DNA of 64,000 bases. Source: Rattus norvegicus. Lineage: Eukaryota > Chordata > Mammalia > Rodentia > Muridae. Every line of letters begins with the position of its first letter. The first letter of the stretch is position 1. This document shows positions 57,991-63,744 of the stretch, piece by piece. The position numbers and the translations under genes were made by a program. The DNA lies in the NCBI RefSeq assembly GCF_036323735.1, contig NC_086034.1, positions 72,779,939 to 72,843,938 on the forward strand, given 5' to 3'. The notes beneath the pieces are model-generated. The model saw only the letters and a program-made list of their open reading frames with translations, was not told where the DNA came from and searched no databases.

Positions 57991-58446
57991 TGTGTGCACA
58001 TGTGCACATGCGGAGTACAACTTACAGGAGTCAGTTCTTTCCACCAACAGGGTTCCTAGGGTAGAACTGAGGTCATCAGGCTTGGTGGCAATGCCTTTAC
58101 CTGCGGAGCCAGCAGATGCCCCTGCTTCCTAAGAATCTAGAAATACACTCCACAGTTAGACAGCTAAGCCACACATTGTTTATTTGGGGCAGTAGGCAAT
58201 AACGCAAGTGCATGCCTCACGTTATTTATTGGATTCATTTGGAGCACATTCTGATCTCTCCAAGGGATGAATTCTATCCTGGTGTACGTCGGTCACGAGG
58301 TGTTTGAGGACTACTTCCCCTTCCAGTGGAAGCTGGAGGATGAGCAGTCACATAAAGAGCATCTCATCCAGAACATAGTCGCCACCGCTCTCTGGGTGCT
58401 CATTGCCTACATTCTCTATAAAAAGAAGGTTTTCTGGAAAATCTGA
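28096..58446 (+). CDS. Hgsnat: Heparan-alpha-glucosaminide N-acetyltransferase, complete coding region in 18 exons
   Basis: This lysosomal membrane enzyme moves acetyl groups from cytosolic acetyl-CoA to terminal glucosamine of heparan sulfate in the lumen; its loss causes MPS IIIC in people. Eighteen exons join in phase to 658 residues from 28096, or 665 from an in-frame ATG at 28075. I chose 28096 because it gives the MTGGS head I recall for mouse. In order: an arginine-rich head, a signal-anchor segment (about residues 33-53), a luminal domain with sequons NVS, NST and NYS, the first main membrane segment (189-211), a dileucine-type sorting motif ETDRLI (227-232), the conserved NYGGGKYWYFKH block whose His292 matches the known active-site histidine, then many hydrophobic segments and a KKKVFWKI tail. 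All splice sites are GT-AG. Confidence 0.97.
28727..28755 (+). repeat. (ATCC)n microsatellite
   Basis: Seven ATCC units in Hgsnat intron 1. Confidence 0.93.
29247..29322 (+). mobile_element. ID SINE, sense, with a G run in place of its 3' end and tail
   Basis: Flanked by AGTATTGGCTGCCG at 29233-29246 and 29323-29336. The ID body stops at GGGTTCGAA, and 12 G residues follow where ATCCCCAGCTCCG and a poly-A tail are expected. Confidence 0.92.
29364..29465 (-). mobile_element. ID SINE, antisense, 13 bp target-site duplication
   Basis: The T-rich tail and a full antisense ID body lie between GGGTTCAATTCTT copies at 29351-29363 and 29466-29478. Confidence 0.95.
29655..29702 (+). repeat. (CA)n microsatellite
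   Basis: About 23 CA units in Hgsnat intron 1, probably grown from the tail region of the SINE at 29209. Confidence 0.95.
29703..31500. other. Hgsnat intron 1, middle part
   Basis: A B1-like fragment at about 29984-30075, a TCTG/TCTA repeat at 30296-30338 and an antisense B2-like piece at about 31060-31255. I see nothing recognisable in 30340-31060. Confidence 0.5.
31503..31549 (+). repeat. (CA)n microsatellite
   Basis: About 23 CA units, 250 bases upstream of the exon 2 acceptor. Confidence 0.95.
31797..31912 (+). CDS. Hgsnat: Hgsnat exon 2
   Basis: Follows CCTTACCAG, reads DLDEKRNVELKMDQALLL, and ends CYQ before GTACGT. Luminal domain. Confidence 0.96.
32107..32295 (+). mobile_element. 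B1 SINE, sense
   Basis: Starts GCCGGGCATGGTGCCGCC, has ACAGCCAGAGCTACACAGAG and AAACCCTGTCTC, and ends in an AACAACAA-rich tail. Confidence 0.92.
32463..32577 (+). mobile_element. ID SINE, sense, 14 bp target-site duplication
   Basis: A complete ID with a long A tail (about 38 bases), flanked by GAAAGTATGAAGGA at 32449-32462 and 32578-32591. It lies in Hgsnat intron 2, about 200 bases before exon 3. Confidence 0.96.
32782..32918 (+). CDS. Hgsnat: Hgsnat exon 3
   Basis: Follows TGTCTCACCAG, begins CTFQPLANVS and ends ERAAC plus AG before GTCCGT. It carries luminal sequons NVS and NST. Confidence 0.95.
33046..33256. mobile_element. URR1-like hAT-Charlie DNA transposon
   Basis: Ends are inverted: GTTCTCAACCTTCC at the left and GGTTGAGAACCTCTGG at the right. 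The interior has CTTTAATACAGTTCCTCATG and the AATATCTGATATGCAG block typical of the rodent non-autonomous element URR1. It has no coding capacity. Confidence 0.8.
33313..33434 (+). CDS. Hgsnat: Hgsnat exon 4
   Basis: Follows CTCCTTGTAG and encodes RLEYKFGEFGNYSLLV to NPVDSNL before GTAAGT. It contains sequon NYS. Confidence 0.96.
33763..33861 (-). mobile_element. ID SINE, antisense, slightly eroded
   Basis: A T/TTTG-rich tail then CCAGAGCTAAGGACCGAATC and an end reading AAATCCCCAACCCC. Small internal deletions and no clear flanking duplication mark it as older. Confidence 0.88.
34931..34968 (+). repeat. (ATTG)n microsatellite
   Basis: About nine ATTG units in Hgsnat intron 4. Confidence 0.93.
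35770..35803 (+). promoter_or_regulatory. Hgsnat: Exon 5 splice acceptor built from a TTTTG repeat
   Basis: The polypyrimidine tract before the exon 5 AG is GGTTTTTTTT followed by three GTTTT units and TTTTTAG. The acceptor is therefore a simple repeat that may vary in length. Confidence 0.8.
35804..35873 (+). CDS. Hgsnat: Hgsnat exon 5 (first main membrane segment)
   Basis: A 70-base exon encoding VSIAFLVGLALVIAISILKL, a clear membrane segment. Its acceptor is a TTTTG repeat ending in TTTTTAG; the donor is GTAAGC. Confidence 0.95.
36478..36832. mobile_element. Antisense B2/B3-type SINE followed by a sense B1-like SINE
   Basis: Bases 36478-36670 hold a GT-rich head and AGAGGTAATTATGAGCCACC, with an end resembling antisense B2/B3. 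Bases 36721-36832 read as a sense B1-like piece (ACACACCTGTAACCCTTACA, AAAGCCAGCCTTGGCTCTGT). Confidence 0.58.
37812..37985 (+). mobile_element. B3-type SINE, sense
   Basis: GGCACTTGCTACCAAGCCC, CATGGAAGGAGAGAACCGGC and GTGTCCTCTGACCGCC match the B3 family. The end is AAATAAATG-rich. Confidence 0.68.
38196..38335 (-). mobile_element. B1 SINE, antisense
   Basis: ACAGGGTTTCTCAGTATATC, AGACCAGGCTGGCCTCAAAC and GCGTGTGCCACCACACCCAG are clear antisense B1 blocks. Confidence 0.87.
38356..38510 (-). mobile_element. Antisense B3/B4-type SINE relic with GT head
   Basis: A short GT run, then GGAGGTCAGAGGACACCCCT and TACCATGTGGGTTCCTGAGA. Confidence 0.55.
39017..39086 (+). CDS. Hgsnat: Hgsnat exon 6
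   Basis: Follows CTCTAAAATACAG and encodes SLDDINNWISKAIASRETD then RLINS before GTGAGT. It carries the ETDRLI acidic dileucine-type motif. Confidence 0.95.
39370..39850 (-). mobile_element. Two antisense SINE relics (B1-like, then B2/B3-like)
   Basis: Bases 39390-39540 are B1-like, after a TCCC repeat, and contain a direct duplication of TAGCCAAGGATAGCCTT. Bases 39650-39850 are B2/B3-like (CTCAGAAGACAACGTTTGGA, TGTGGGTTCTAGGAAGC). Confidence 0.55.
40436..40545 (+). CDS. Hgsnat: Hgsnat exon 7
   Basis: Follows CCTTTCCTTGGAAG, a somewhat purine-rich acceptor. It reads ELGSPSRADPLGAD to RLRCVDTFRG before GTAAGT. Confidence 0.94.
40546..42596. other. Hgsnat intron 7
   Basis: It contains a (GT)n run at 42223-42266 and no SINE that I can place with confidence. 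I see nothing recognisable in most of 40560-42200. Confidence 0.45.
42223..42266 (+). repeat. (GT)n microsatellite
   Basis: About 21 GT units in Hgsnat intron 7. Confidence 0.95.
42597..42673 (+). CDS. Hgsnat: Hgsnat exon 8 (active-site histidine)
   Basis: Follows GTTTGCCTTGCAG and encodes VALILMVFVNYGGGKYWYF, then KHSSWN. The conserved His codon is at 42658-42660. The donor is GTAAGA. Confidence 0.96.
43338..43500 (+). mobile_element. B3-type SINE, sense
   Basis: TTGCTGCCAAGTCTGACAAC, GAGTTCAGTCCCCAAGGCCC and TGTCCTCTGACCTCCACAC match B3. Confidence 0.72.
43870..43900 (+). CDS. Hgsnat: Hgsnat exon 9 (31-base microexon)
   Basis: Only 31 bases between TTTTACAG and GTGAGT. It encodes GLTVADLVFP plus part of a tryptophan codon, and the reading frame on both sides requires it. 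Confidence 0.95.
43901..45928. other. Hgsnat intron 9
   Basis: About 2 kb with no SINE, exon or microsatellite that I can recognise. It is one of the quietest introns in the window. Confidence 0.45.
45929..46089 (+). CDS. Hgsnat: Hgsnat exon 10
   Basis: Follows CTTTCTTTTTAG. It reads FVFIMGSSIFLSMTSLLQRG to NPNYCLGP and ends with a single T before GTAAGT. Confidence 0.96.
46752..46962. mobile_element. URR1-like hAT-Charlie DNA transposon
   Basis: Shares with the copy at 33046 the left end TTCTCAACCTTCCTAA, the CATAAAATTATTTTCATTGC block, and AGATGGTCTTAGGTGACCCC then AAAGGGGTTGTAACCCATAG at the right. Diverged and non-coding. Confidence 0.78.
47369..47484 (+). CDS. Hgsnat: Hgsnat exon 11
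   Basis: Follows GTCTTCCGCAG and encodes [20 protein letters not shown] to PDSCTL before GTGAGT. Confidence 0.96.
47840..48105 (-). mobile_element. Antisense B1 followed by an antisense B1/B4-like piece
   Basis: Bases 47840-47970 include TAGACCAGGTTAGGCTTGAA and GGCGTGCGCCACCACACAGT. Bases 47985-48105 include TAGCCCAGACCAGCCTCAGA and GACCTTGAACTCCTGATTCG. Confidence 0.72.
48111..48154 (+). repeat. (GT)n microsatellite
   Basis: About 22 GT units in Hgsnat intron 11. Confidence 0.95.
48398..48463. repeat. (AT)n microsatellite 77 bases before exon 12
   Basis: About 33 uninterrupted AT units, self-complementary in RNA, ending at 48463 while exon 12 begins at 48541. Confidence 0.97.
48541..48662 (+). 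CDS. Hgsnat: Hgsnat exon 12
   Basis: Follows CCTCTCACCCAG. It reads ERSCLSLRDITSSWPQWLII to FFLPVPGCP before GTAAGT. A (TA)n tract ends 77 bases upstream. Confidence 0.96.
48923..49650 (-). mobile_element. Antisense B2/B3-type SINE split by a CTCTGT-type expansion
   Basis: The left part (GAGTGTTTTGCCTGCATGTA, ACCATGTGCTTGCAGTGCC) and right part (GGATCAAACTCAGGCCCTCA, GAGCTATCTCCCCAGCC) are two pieces of one antisense SINE, separated by the pyrimidine array at 48978-49560. Confidence 0.7.
48978..49560 (+). repeat. Long (CTCTGT)-type pyrimidine-rich array
   Basis: About 580 bases of CTCTGT, CTGTCTCT and CTGT words, with CTCTATCTTCCT variants at three places that mark higher-order duplications. 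Long open frames across it (all serine and leucine) are artefacts of composition. Confidence 0.97.
49923..50049 (+). CDS. Hgsnat: Hgsnat exon 13
   Basis: Follows ACTTCCCTAG and encodes GYLGPGGIGDLGKYPHCTGG to YQHPSSA before GTGCGT. KYPHC replaces the human sequon context KYPNCT, so a glycosylation site recalled for human is absent here. Confidence 0.95.
50185..50253 (+). repeat. Left arm of inverted repeat flanking Hgsnat exon 14
   Basis: GTGAAATGAACCATATAAAC and the following AAGTGGAGTTTTATTTAGAC are repeated in reverse orientation at 52243-52313, with about 85-90 percent identity over 68 bases by eye. Probably a fragment of the same retroelement LTR. Confidence 0.85.
50727..50765 (+). repeat. 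(GT)n microsatellite
   Basis: About 19 GT units in Hgsnat intron 13. Confidence 0.95.
51219..51305 (+). CDS. Hgsnat: Hgsnat exon 14
   Basis: An 87-base exon, exactly 29 codons, after TTTCCTTAAG. It reads VLYHTEVAYDPEGVLGT to AFLGVQ before GTATCT. Because its length is a multiple of three, skipping would keep the frame. Confidence 0.96.
51617..51820 (-). mobile_element. B1 SINE, antisense, with long T/TTTTG tail
   Basis: A T/G-rich tail at 51617-51690, then an antisense B1 body with AGACCAGGCTGGCTTCGATC and TGAGTGCTGGGATTAAAGC. Confidence 0.88.
51821..52628 (+). mobile_element. LTR-like retroelement sequence
   Basis: TTGGGGTCCAAGAATCGCTT at the left, an AATAAA at about 52277 and a second TGTTGGGGCCCATCCCAGGG at about 52354 suggest one LTR followed by the start of another, or by internal sequence. 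No coding sequence is present. The family is not identified and the limits are approximate. Confidence 0.42.
52243..52313 (-). repeat. Right arm of inverted repeat flanking Hgsnat exon 14
   Basis: The reverse complement of this stretch matches 50185-50253. It lies in the LTR-like sequence at 51821-52628. Confidence 0.85.
52629..53790 (+). mobile_element. B1-like SINE split by the Timm23 pseudogene
   Basis: CCAGGCACCGTGACAATGGC at 52629-52648 and CCTAATCCCTGCACTTGGGA, then GGCTGAGGCAGGAGGATTCC at about 53717-53755, join into one sense B1-like body when the pseudogene and one duplication copy are removed. Confidence 0.65.
52654..53706 (-). pseudogene. Timm23-ps: Processed Timm23 pseudogene (mitochondrial inner membrane import channel subunit), antisense in Hgsnat intron 14
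   Basis: Read on the minus strand, this is an intronless, broken copy of the mRNA for Tim23, the channel of the TIM23 presequence translocase. In order it keeps DLAGVPLTGMNP (about 53576-53541), RDEFISPTGAN (about 53496-53464), SKPRNEQILNM, ALLYSAFGVIIEKTRGAE and TVAAGTMTGMLY (about 53351-53181), then LYALYNNWEHVKGSLLQQSL and the stop at 53055-53053. These pieces lie in different frames, so at least three frameshifts are present; the start region is not recognisable. A 3' UTR of about 390 bases follows, with AATAAA near 52702-52697 and a poly-A tail (T run at 52654-52664). Perfect copies of TGGCCACATT at 52644-52653 and 53707-53716 flank it. L1-driven retroposition is the expected mechanism. 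No function is expected. Confidence 0.94.
53791..55656. other. Hgsnat intron 14, right part
   Basis: A rodent dispersed repeat lies at about 54905-55250. I see no recognisable feature in 53800-54900 or 55260-55640. Confidence 0.45.
54905..55250. repeat. Rodent dispersed repeat, family not named
   Basis: TTCTGTTGCTGTGATAAAGA at the left and GCATCAATTAGCAACCAAGA, then CAATTGACATTTCCTTTTCC at the right, are words I know from a common rodent interspersed repeat. I cannot give its name with certainty. Confidence 0.45.
55657..55734 (+). CDS. Hgsnat: Hgsnat exon 15
   Basis: A 78-base exon, exactly 26 codons, after TTTGTCTCCAG. It encodes AGKILLYYKDQTKAILIR to WCCIL before GTAAGT. Confidence 0.96.
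56089..56225 (+). mobile_element. B1 SINE, sense
   Basis: GCCAGGTGGTGGTGGCGCAT, TAGGCCAGCCTGGTCTATAG and AGAGAAACCCTGTCTC. It runs into a short G/A-rich stretch. Confidence 0.9.
56310..56445 (+). mobile_element. B1-like SINE, sense, diverged
   Basis: GGACTGGGTGTGGAGACTCG at the left and GAGACCCTATCTCAAAAACA at the right. The middle is poorly conserved. Confidence 0.55.
56793..56863 (+). CDS. Hgsnat: Hgsnat exon 16
   Basis: Follows TTTTCCTCACAG and encodes GLISIALTKMSANEGFIPI to NKNL plus TG before GTAAGC. Confidence 0.96.
56962..57074 (+). CDS. Hgsnat: Hgsnat exon 17
   Basis: The intron before it is only 98 bases. It encodes SISYVTTLSCFAFSILLILY to GTPFFYP before GTGAGT and contains a membrane segment. 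Confidence 0.96.
57377..57990 (+). repeat. GT/TGTA-rich variable repeat with a 253-263 bp internal duplication
   Basis: About 610 bases of TGTG, TGCATG and TATG words between pure GT runs at 57377-57410 and 57958-57988. The block containing GAATTGTGTGCACATGAATG occurs at 57575 and again at 57838, and GTTTGTGTGTATGTATGAGT at 57461 and 57714. This points to a tandem duplication with small indels. Confidence 0.93.
57991..58130 (-). mobile_element. Antisense B3-type SINE next to the GT array
   Basis: GGAGTCAGTTCTTTCCACCA, then GAACTGAGGTCATCAGGCTT and GGTGGCAATGCCTTTACC, are antisense B3-type blocks. The GT array probably grew from the 3' end of this SINE. Confidence 0.65.
58265..58446 (+). CDS. 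Hgsnat: Hgsnat exon 18, terminal coding exon
   Basis: Follows CTCTCCAAG, starts MNSILVYVGHEVFEDYFPF, and ends YKKKVFWKI before TGA (58444-58446). It holds the last membrane segment and a short lysine-rich tail. Confidence 0.96.
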
Positions 58447-59815
58447 CAGCACCCGCTGAAATTCATTGCTGGAGGAAGCTAGAGGGTCAGGGAGGAGAGC
58501 GGCAGCCTCCCTCCCGAAGGGGACATGCTTCCGGATGCTGTGCCCAAGCCGGTGGGCTTAGATATCAGGAAGGTGCCTGTATATTTTTGACTCACATATT
58601 TACATATTTGACTTGTTGCTCTCCGGTTTCTCCATTTTGTATGAAATTGATATATTTGGAACATGTGTGGAGATCTTGTTTAACTTCTCAGAGGGGATTT
58701 ACTCTGGAAATTTTGCCTCTGTGAAAGAGGCCGAGGTTGGTGGACCATGCTTGACTCAGTGGTAGAACCTTCTCCAAGTCTGGAGAGCACCTTGGGTTTG
58801 GTTCTGGCATCACAACAAGCAAACAGGAAGGACCAGTTCTTACTTCCTGAAAACTGCCTTTCCATGTGTATACGCTTGCCGACAATGACTGCCGCCATGG
58901 TTTCGTGGTGACAGACTATAAAGCTTTTTGAATGGACTGTGTCGTAGTGTCTGATTTTTTTCCCTTATAGCATGCACTTTATCGTTCCTAGAAAGCCAAA
59001 GTGTTTGGGCCCACAAAATGCATTATCAAAGGCTACTTGCTTTGCTCTTGACTTGGAAAAAAGCTGGAACATTGAGTTGTTATTGCAAACCACTCTACGG
59101 CTCTACCAGTCCATCTACCTTATTGTCTGTCTGTCCTGGCATGTCTCTGGATGATACCTAGACATCTCTAGGTACCCAGAGATGTAGCCCTGGGAAGAAC
59201 AACACATGCTCTCCAGGTCCTCTGGAGCTGTCTCCTGGGTAAGGTTTGGGGCAACCCGCTGGCCTGTCAGAGCCTTGGTTCCCTCATTTATGGAAGGAAG
59301 GAAACAGGGATGCTCCCTTGGCTCGCCCAGGGTTTAGAAGTGTAAGGTGGGACCTACGAGCAGCTTCTGTGAAATCTTAGAAAACCCTGGGAAAGGAAGA
59401 ATAGCAAAACCTTTCCGTTTCCATCAGAGTAAATCCTATCAATGGCTGTCCACAGTTCCTTAGGGAGGAAAGCGATACCTGTACTATGGACATCCTCCTG
59501 GGGACTTCCACAAGAATTGCGTTTTTAAGGAGAATCATATTGGGGTTGTACTTTAGGTCGCTCTTCTGTGGTGACCTGGGGACATTTGAATTATGGTCCA
59601 CGCATGAATGGCTTTTTAGTCAGTTTCCAGCTCTGCCCTGGACTCTTGGCTGGGCTTCCTGTTGTCTTCTGTCCTATGCCTGCAGCATCTCTGCTCCTCA
59701 CTTCTCTACAGATGGAAACTCCTTCATGTTCTCCTAGCTCTGAATGGCTCATTCTGTGTCAGGGCACAGAACCAACTGCTGCTGCCTTTTCGCTCCTTAC
59801 GTGTGTGTGCACGTG

Positions 59816-59817
<2 letters not shown>

Positions 59818-59850
<33 letters not shown>
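59818..59850 (+). repeat. (GT)n microsatellite in the Hgsnat 3' UTR
   Basis: About 16 GT units, expected to be transcribed in the long Hgsnat mRNA form. Confidence 0.93.
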
Positions 59851-59853
<3 letters not shown>

Positions 59854-60219
59854 CACACTTCTTTCTGTCACCAGATTAAGCTTTGTAAAGCAGGAGTTGG
59901 ATCAAGCCATCTTGTCCAATTCAGTTGTGCCTGGGTCTTCTCTGCCTGACACAGCCATCTTCCTTTGATCCCAGCACCTTCTGCTGGTTTCCTGTCTCCA
60001 CCAAGCAGCCTTTTGGCTGATGGCATCACCTGTAATCCCATTCTCATCCAGAGCTGATATCCTCTCGGGGTTCTCACTGATAACTGGCTCATAGCATTAA
60101 TTGCTTTCGCCTCGGGCGATGGTTATTTTCTGTGCTATTGTGATCTTAACAGCAAGAATTACATATTCTTCTGCATTCTCATGGTACCAAATGCGCTGGC
60201 TTGTTCTTCGCAAGTGCTA

Positions 60220-60225
60220 AATAAA
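60220..60225 (+). terminator. Hgsnat: Hgsnat distal polyadenylation signal AATAAA
   Basis: Canonical AATAAA followed within 25 bases by GTGGGTTTTGATTTTTTTT, a normal downstream GU/U-rich element. It is the first clear AATAAA after the stop codon. Confidence 0.75.
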
Positions 60226-60257
60226 CGTTTATTAAGGCAAAACAATGTGGGTTTTGA

Positions 60258-60446
60258 TTTTTTTTAAGACTTTAGTTTTTAATGCTATGTAAATGGCGGG
60301 GGGCAGGGGTCCTGCATATGCATGCGGTGCCCACAGAGGCAAGAGGCAGCTTTGGGTTCTCCTGGAGGGAGTTATGGGTAGTTATGTGACACCAATGTGG
60401 GTGGGAACCAAATTCCAGTCTATAATCTGAGCCATCTCTCCAACAG
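60258..60446 (-). mobile_element. B2-type SINE, antisense
   Basis: A T-rich tail at the left, CATGCGGTGCCCACAGAGGC and an end reading GAGCCATCTCTCC. It lies just after the Hgsnat polyadenylation signal. Confidence 0.65.
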
Positions 60447-60603
60447 GGATCTGTTTTTGAATAGTGTGATATGCCACAGTGAGAGACTCTAGAGAATGTT
60501 AATGGAAACAGGCCACTCTGGGGACTCCTGGTGCTGCCCAGGGGGACTTCAGAGTTACTCAGTACTGGGTGCTGTGTCAGGAGTAGGATGCCTCAAAGAT
60601 GCC

Positions 60604-61611
60604 CCAACATATAACAAAGACACATGCTCCACTATGTTCATAGCAGCCTTATTTATAATAGCCAGAAGCTGGAAAGAACCCAGATGCCCTTCAACAGAGG
60701 AATGGATACAGAAAATGTGGTACATCTACACAATGGAATATTACTCAGCTATCAAAAACAATGACTTTATGAAATTCGTAGGCAAATGGTTGGAACTGGA
60801 AAATATCATCCTGAGTGAGGTAACTCAATCACAGAAAAACACACATGGTATGCACTCATTGATAAGTGGCTATTAGCCCAAATGCTTGAATTACCCTAGA
60901 TGCACAGAACACATGAAACTCAAGACGGATGATCAAAATGTGAATGCTTCATTCCTTCTTTAAAAGGAGAACAAGAATACCCTTGGCAGGGAATAGGGAG
61001 GCAAAGTTTAGAAGAGAGGCAGAAGGAATACTCATTCAGAGCCTGCCCCACATGTGGCCCATACATATACAGCCACCAAACTTGATAAGATGGATGAAGC
61101 AAAGAAGTGCAGGCTGACAGAAACCGAATGTAGATCTCTCCTGAGAGACAAAGCCAGAATACAACAAATACATAGGCGAATGCCAGCAGCAAACCACTGA
61201 ACTGAGAACGGGACCCCCATTGAAGGAATCAGAGAAAGGACTGAAAGAGCTTGAAGGGGTTTGAGACCCCATATGAACAACGATGCCAATCAACCAGAGC
61301 TTCCAGGGACTAAGCCACTACCCAAAGACTATATACATGGACTGACCCTGGGCTCCAACCTCATAGGTAGCAATGAATAGCCTAGTAAGAGCACCAGTGG
61401 AAGGGGAAGCCCTTGGTCCTGCCAAGACTGAACACCCAGAGAACGTGATTGTTGGGAGGGTGGTAATGGGGGGAGGATGGGGAGGGGAAGCCCATATAGA
61501 AGGGGAGGGGGAGGGGGTAGGGGGATGTTGGCCTGGAAACTGGGAAGGGGAATAACAATTGAAATGTAAATAAGAAATACTAGAGTTCATAAAGAGTAAA
61601 AAAAAAAAAAA
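60604..61611 (+). mobile_element. LINE-1, 5'-truncated, with target-site duplication
   Basis: Carries the last part of ORF2 in one open frame (AALFIIARSWKEPRCPSTEE, YYSAIKNNDFMKFVGKWLEL, ending MHSLISGY and a stop at 60874-60876). The 3' UTR follows, with a G-rich polypurine stretch at about 61455-61530 and a poly-A tail. AAAGATGCC is present at both ends (60595-60603 and 61612-61620). The missing 5' end makes it non-autonomous. Confidence 0.95.
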
Positions 61612-61799
61612 AAAGATGCCTTGATCCATAAGAAGCATTGAGTCCTGATACAACAGAACTGTCAGGAAACTCACCCCCAGGCGGTTCTTGGGGAGGCATG
61701 CTACCCACCATCTCAGCCAACAGTGATTCCACTGGGATTCCACTGCTACACACAGTACGGTGTAGAGGCAGATTCTCTGTGTCTTATTGTTTTATTAGC

Positions 61800-62170
61800 C
61801 AAAAGACCCTGGTCCTTGAGGGTCATTGGCTAGAACTGCCTTGCAGCTAGGATGAGGGTCTTAAAGCCCAAGCCCTCAGTGACACACCTACTCCGACAAG
61901 GCCACACCTACTCCAACAAGGCCACACCTACTCCAACAAGGCCACACCCACTACAAGGCCACACCCACTCCAACAAGGCCACACCCACTCCAACAAGGCC
62001 ACACCCACTCCAACAAGGCCACACCCACTCCAACAAGGCCACACCTACTCCAACAAGGCCACGCCTCCAAAGAGTTCCACTCCCTGGGCCAAGCATATTG
62101 ACATTCTACTCCCTGGCCCCCATAGGCTTATTCAAACACATGAGTCTATGGGAGCCATATCTAGCCATAG
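61800..62170 (-). mobile_element. Rodent LTR-like repeat, antisense, with expanded 20 bp minisatellite
   Basis: Same family as 24379-24735, read in reverse: GAGGGTCTTAAAGCCCAAGC and CTCAGTGACACACCTACTCC, then the array, then CACTCCCTGGGCCAAGCATA. Limits are approximate. Confidence 0.55.
61882..62070 (-). repeat. 20 bp minisatellite, about nine copies
   Basis: Units of about ACACCYACTCCAACAAGGCC in tandem. One unit near 61947 is shortened by three bases, and single-base variants (T or C at the sixth position) mark subgroups. Confidence 0.95.
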
Positions 62171-63330
62171 TTTAATAAAAAAGTACACTTAGCGCAACTT
62201 CCAAAGTCCCCATAGTCTATAGCAGTATCAACAATGTTAAAAGTTCAAAGTTCAAAGTCTCTACTGAGATCCATCCAGTCACTTAACTGTAAATCCCCAA
62301 ATCAAGACAGGATACCAGCCGGGCAAACTGTAAACTCCGCATCTCCGTGTCTGATATCAGAGCAGTCTTCAGATCTCCACTCCTTTCTCGTCTTTGTTGA
62401 CTACAACAAACTTCTTTTCCTCGGCTGGTTCCACTCCTCAGTAGATAGCCCAAGGCTCTGGCATCTCGAAATCTTAGGATCTCCAAGGCAGCTTCAACCT
62501 TATAGCTTCTTGTTTCAATGTCTGGGATGCACACATGATCTTCTGGGCTCTTCCGATTGCTCCTCCAGCCCTGCCCTCTGTAGCACTCTAAGCTCAAGTC
62601 GACTCAGTCCACTGTCGCTGCTGTTCTTGGTGATCATCCCATGGTACTGGCATCTCCAATATGCTGGGGTCTTCCAAAGCAACTATAGGTATTCATGGGA
62701 CCACCTCCATAGGAGCTTCTCATAGGAGCCTCTCACAGGCTCTCTTCATGGTGGCAGGCCTCAACTCCTTTGCATGACCCCTTCAGTCCTGGGAGTCAAC
62801 TACAACTGAGGCTGGACCTTCATCATGGCCTTCCATGGCCTCTCACAGTGCCCAGCCTCAGCTGCTCTTCATGACCCCTTCATGCCTTCAAAACCAGTAC
62901 CACCTGGGTGACTCTTACACATTACCAAGAGCAGCTGCAGCAGAGGTACAATCTTGGCTATCTCTGGAACACAGCCTTTTCGTGTTCTCAGAAAATACTT
63001 CCCAGAAGATATTACCTCAGTGATGCTGGTCTCTTCTTAATCACTGCTTCTTTCTTGGCTCCAGTTGACCAGTATCAATTGTCCCAGTAGTCCCTTCTAT
63101 TCTTGACTCTAAAGCCAGAGCCACACGGCTGAAGCTGCCATACTCTGCTGCTTTCTGGGACTGGAACATACCCCTCCCCCCTTATGCTATTACCAGTTTT
63201 CTCTTTTCTGACTTCCTCTCTGCCTAAGCTTGGCCATCCTGGAACTTGCTCTGTAGGCTGACCTTGAACTCAGAGATCTGCATGTTCTGCCATTAGAACA
63301 AGCCACAGGTGATGCCTTTCAGACACAGTC
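62171..63330 (-). mobile_element. Rodent dispersed repeat, probably antisense internal sequence of an endogenous retrovirus-like element
   Basis: Words such as TCCCCATAGTCTATAGCAGT, AACTTCTTTTCCTCGGCTGG and CAAAACCAGTACCACCTGGG belong to a repeat I recall as common in rodent genomes and adjoining the LTR-like family at 61800. I see no open frame with viral protein features, so this is non-coding here. An antisense B1-like piece lies at about 63215-63310. Confidence 0.45.
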
Positions 63331-63589
63331 AGCAACAACACACACCGATGCCACCCAAGCAAGGAAGAGGGGGGTACCATGAATACCTCACCGAGGGCGA
63401 AAGCAGTCACGTTATGTGTCAAAAATATTACAAGAATGACCTCTAGGCCATGTACTCTGAAACTTCTTGAGTTGACCCCAGAATTCTAGACATTCATTTA
63501 CTGCAGGAGGAAACCCTGACAGTGACAGACATACTGGCAACATGTAGGGGACAGGAAAACTACTGCTGTCCTAGAGGAAAAAAAGCAGA

Positions 63590-63655
63590 GGTCACGAGGG
63601 AGAGGGGGAGGGAGCGAGAGGGTGAGAGAAGGAGGGAGAAAGGGAGGGAAACAAA
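63590..63655 (+). repeat. GA-rich polypurine tract
   Basis: GAGGGAGAGGGGGAGGGAGC-type sequence. The open frame across it is low-complexity. Confidence 0.85.
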
Positions 63656-63744
63656 AACTATGTCATTAGAACAGAAAAAGTTTCCATCCAGGAGTCATGG
63701 GAGGAGCCCCAGAGGTGAGAATTTTTTAAAAAATATTATTTTTG

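Larger units (their letters stand above)
58447..60245 (+). other. Hgsnat: Hgsnat 3' untranslated region
   Basis: A 1.8 kb non-coding stretch from the stop codon to just past AATAAA at 60220. It holds an ID/B4-like fragment at about 58735-58830 and a (GT)n run at about 59818-59850. A weaker TATAAA signal at about 58917, followed by T- and GT-rich DNA, may allow a shorter form. Confidence 0.72.

Noticed and set aside
57261..58047. Long minus-strand frames rich in histidine and threonine
   Set aside because: They are translations of a GT-rich repeat with no stops, not genes.
61882..62070. Possible CRISPR-like array because of the regular 20 bp period
   Set aside because: The units are contiguous with no spacers and lie in a mammalian LTR-like repeat.
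61852..62175. A 107-codon frame with regular HTYSNKATPTPTRP-like repeats
   Set aside because: It is a translation of the 20 bp minisatellite and has no gene context.
62171..63330. Remnant viral coding genes
   Set aside because: The dispersed repeat here shows no frame with recognisable retroviral protein motifs. Only non-coding repeat wording is visible.
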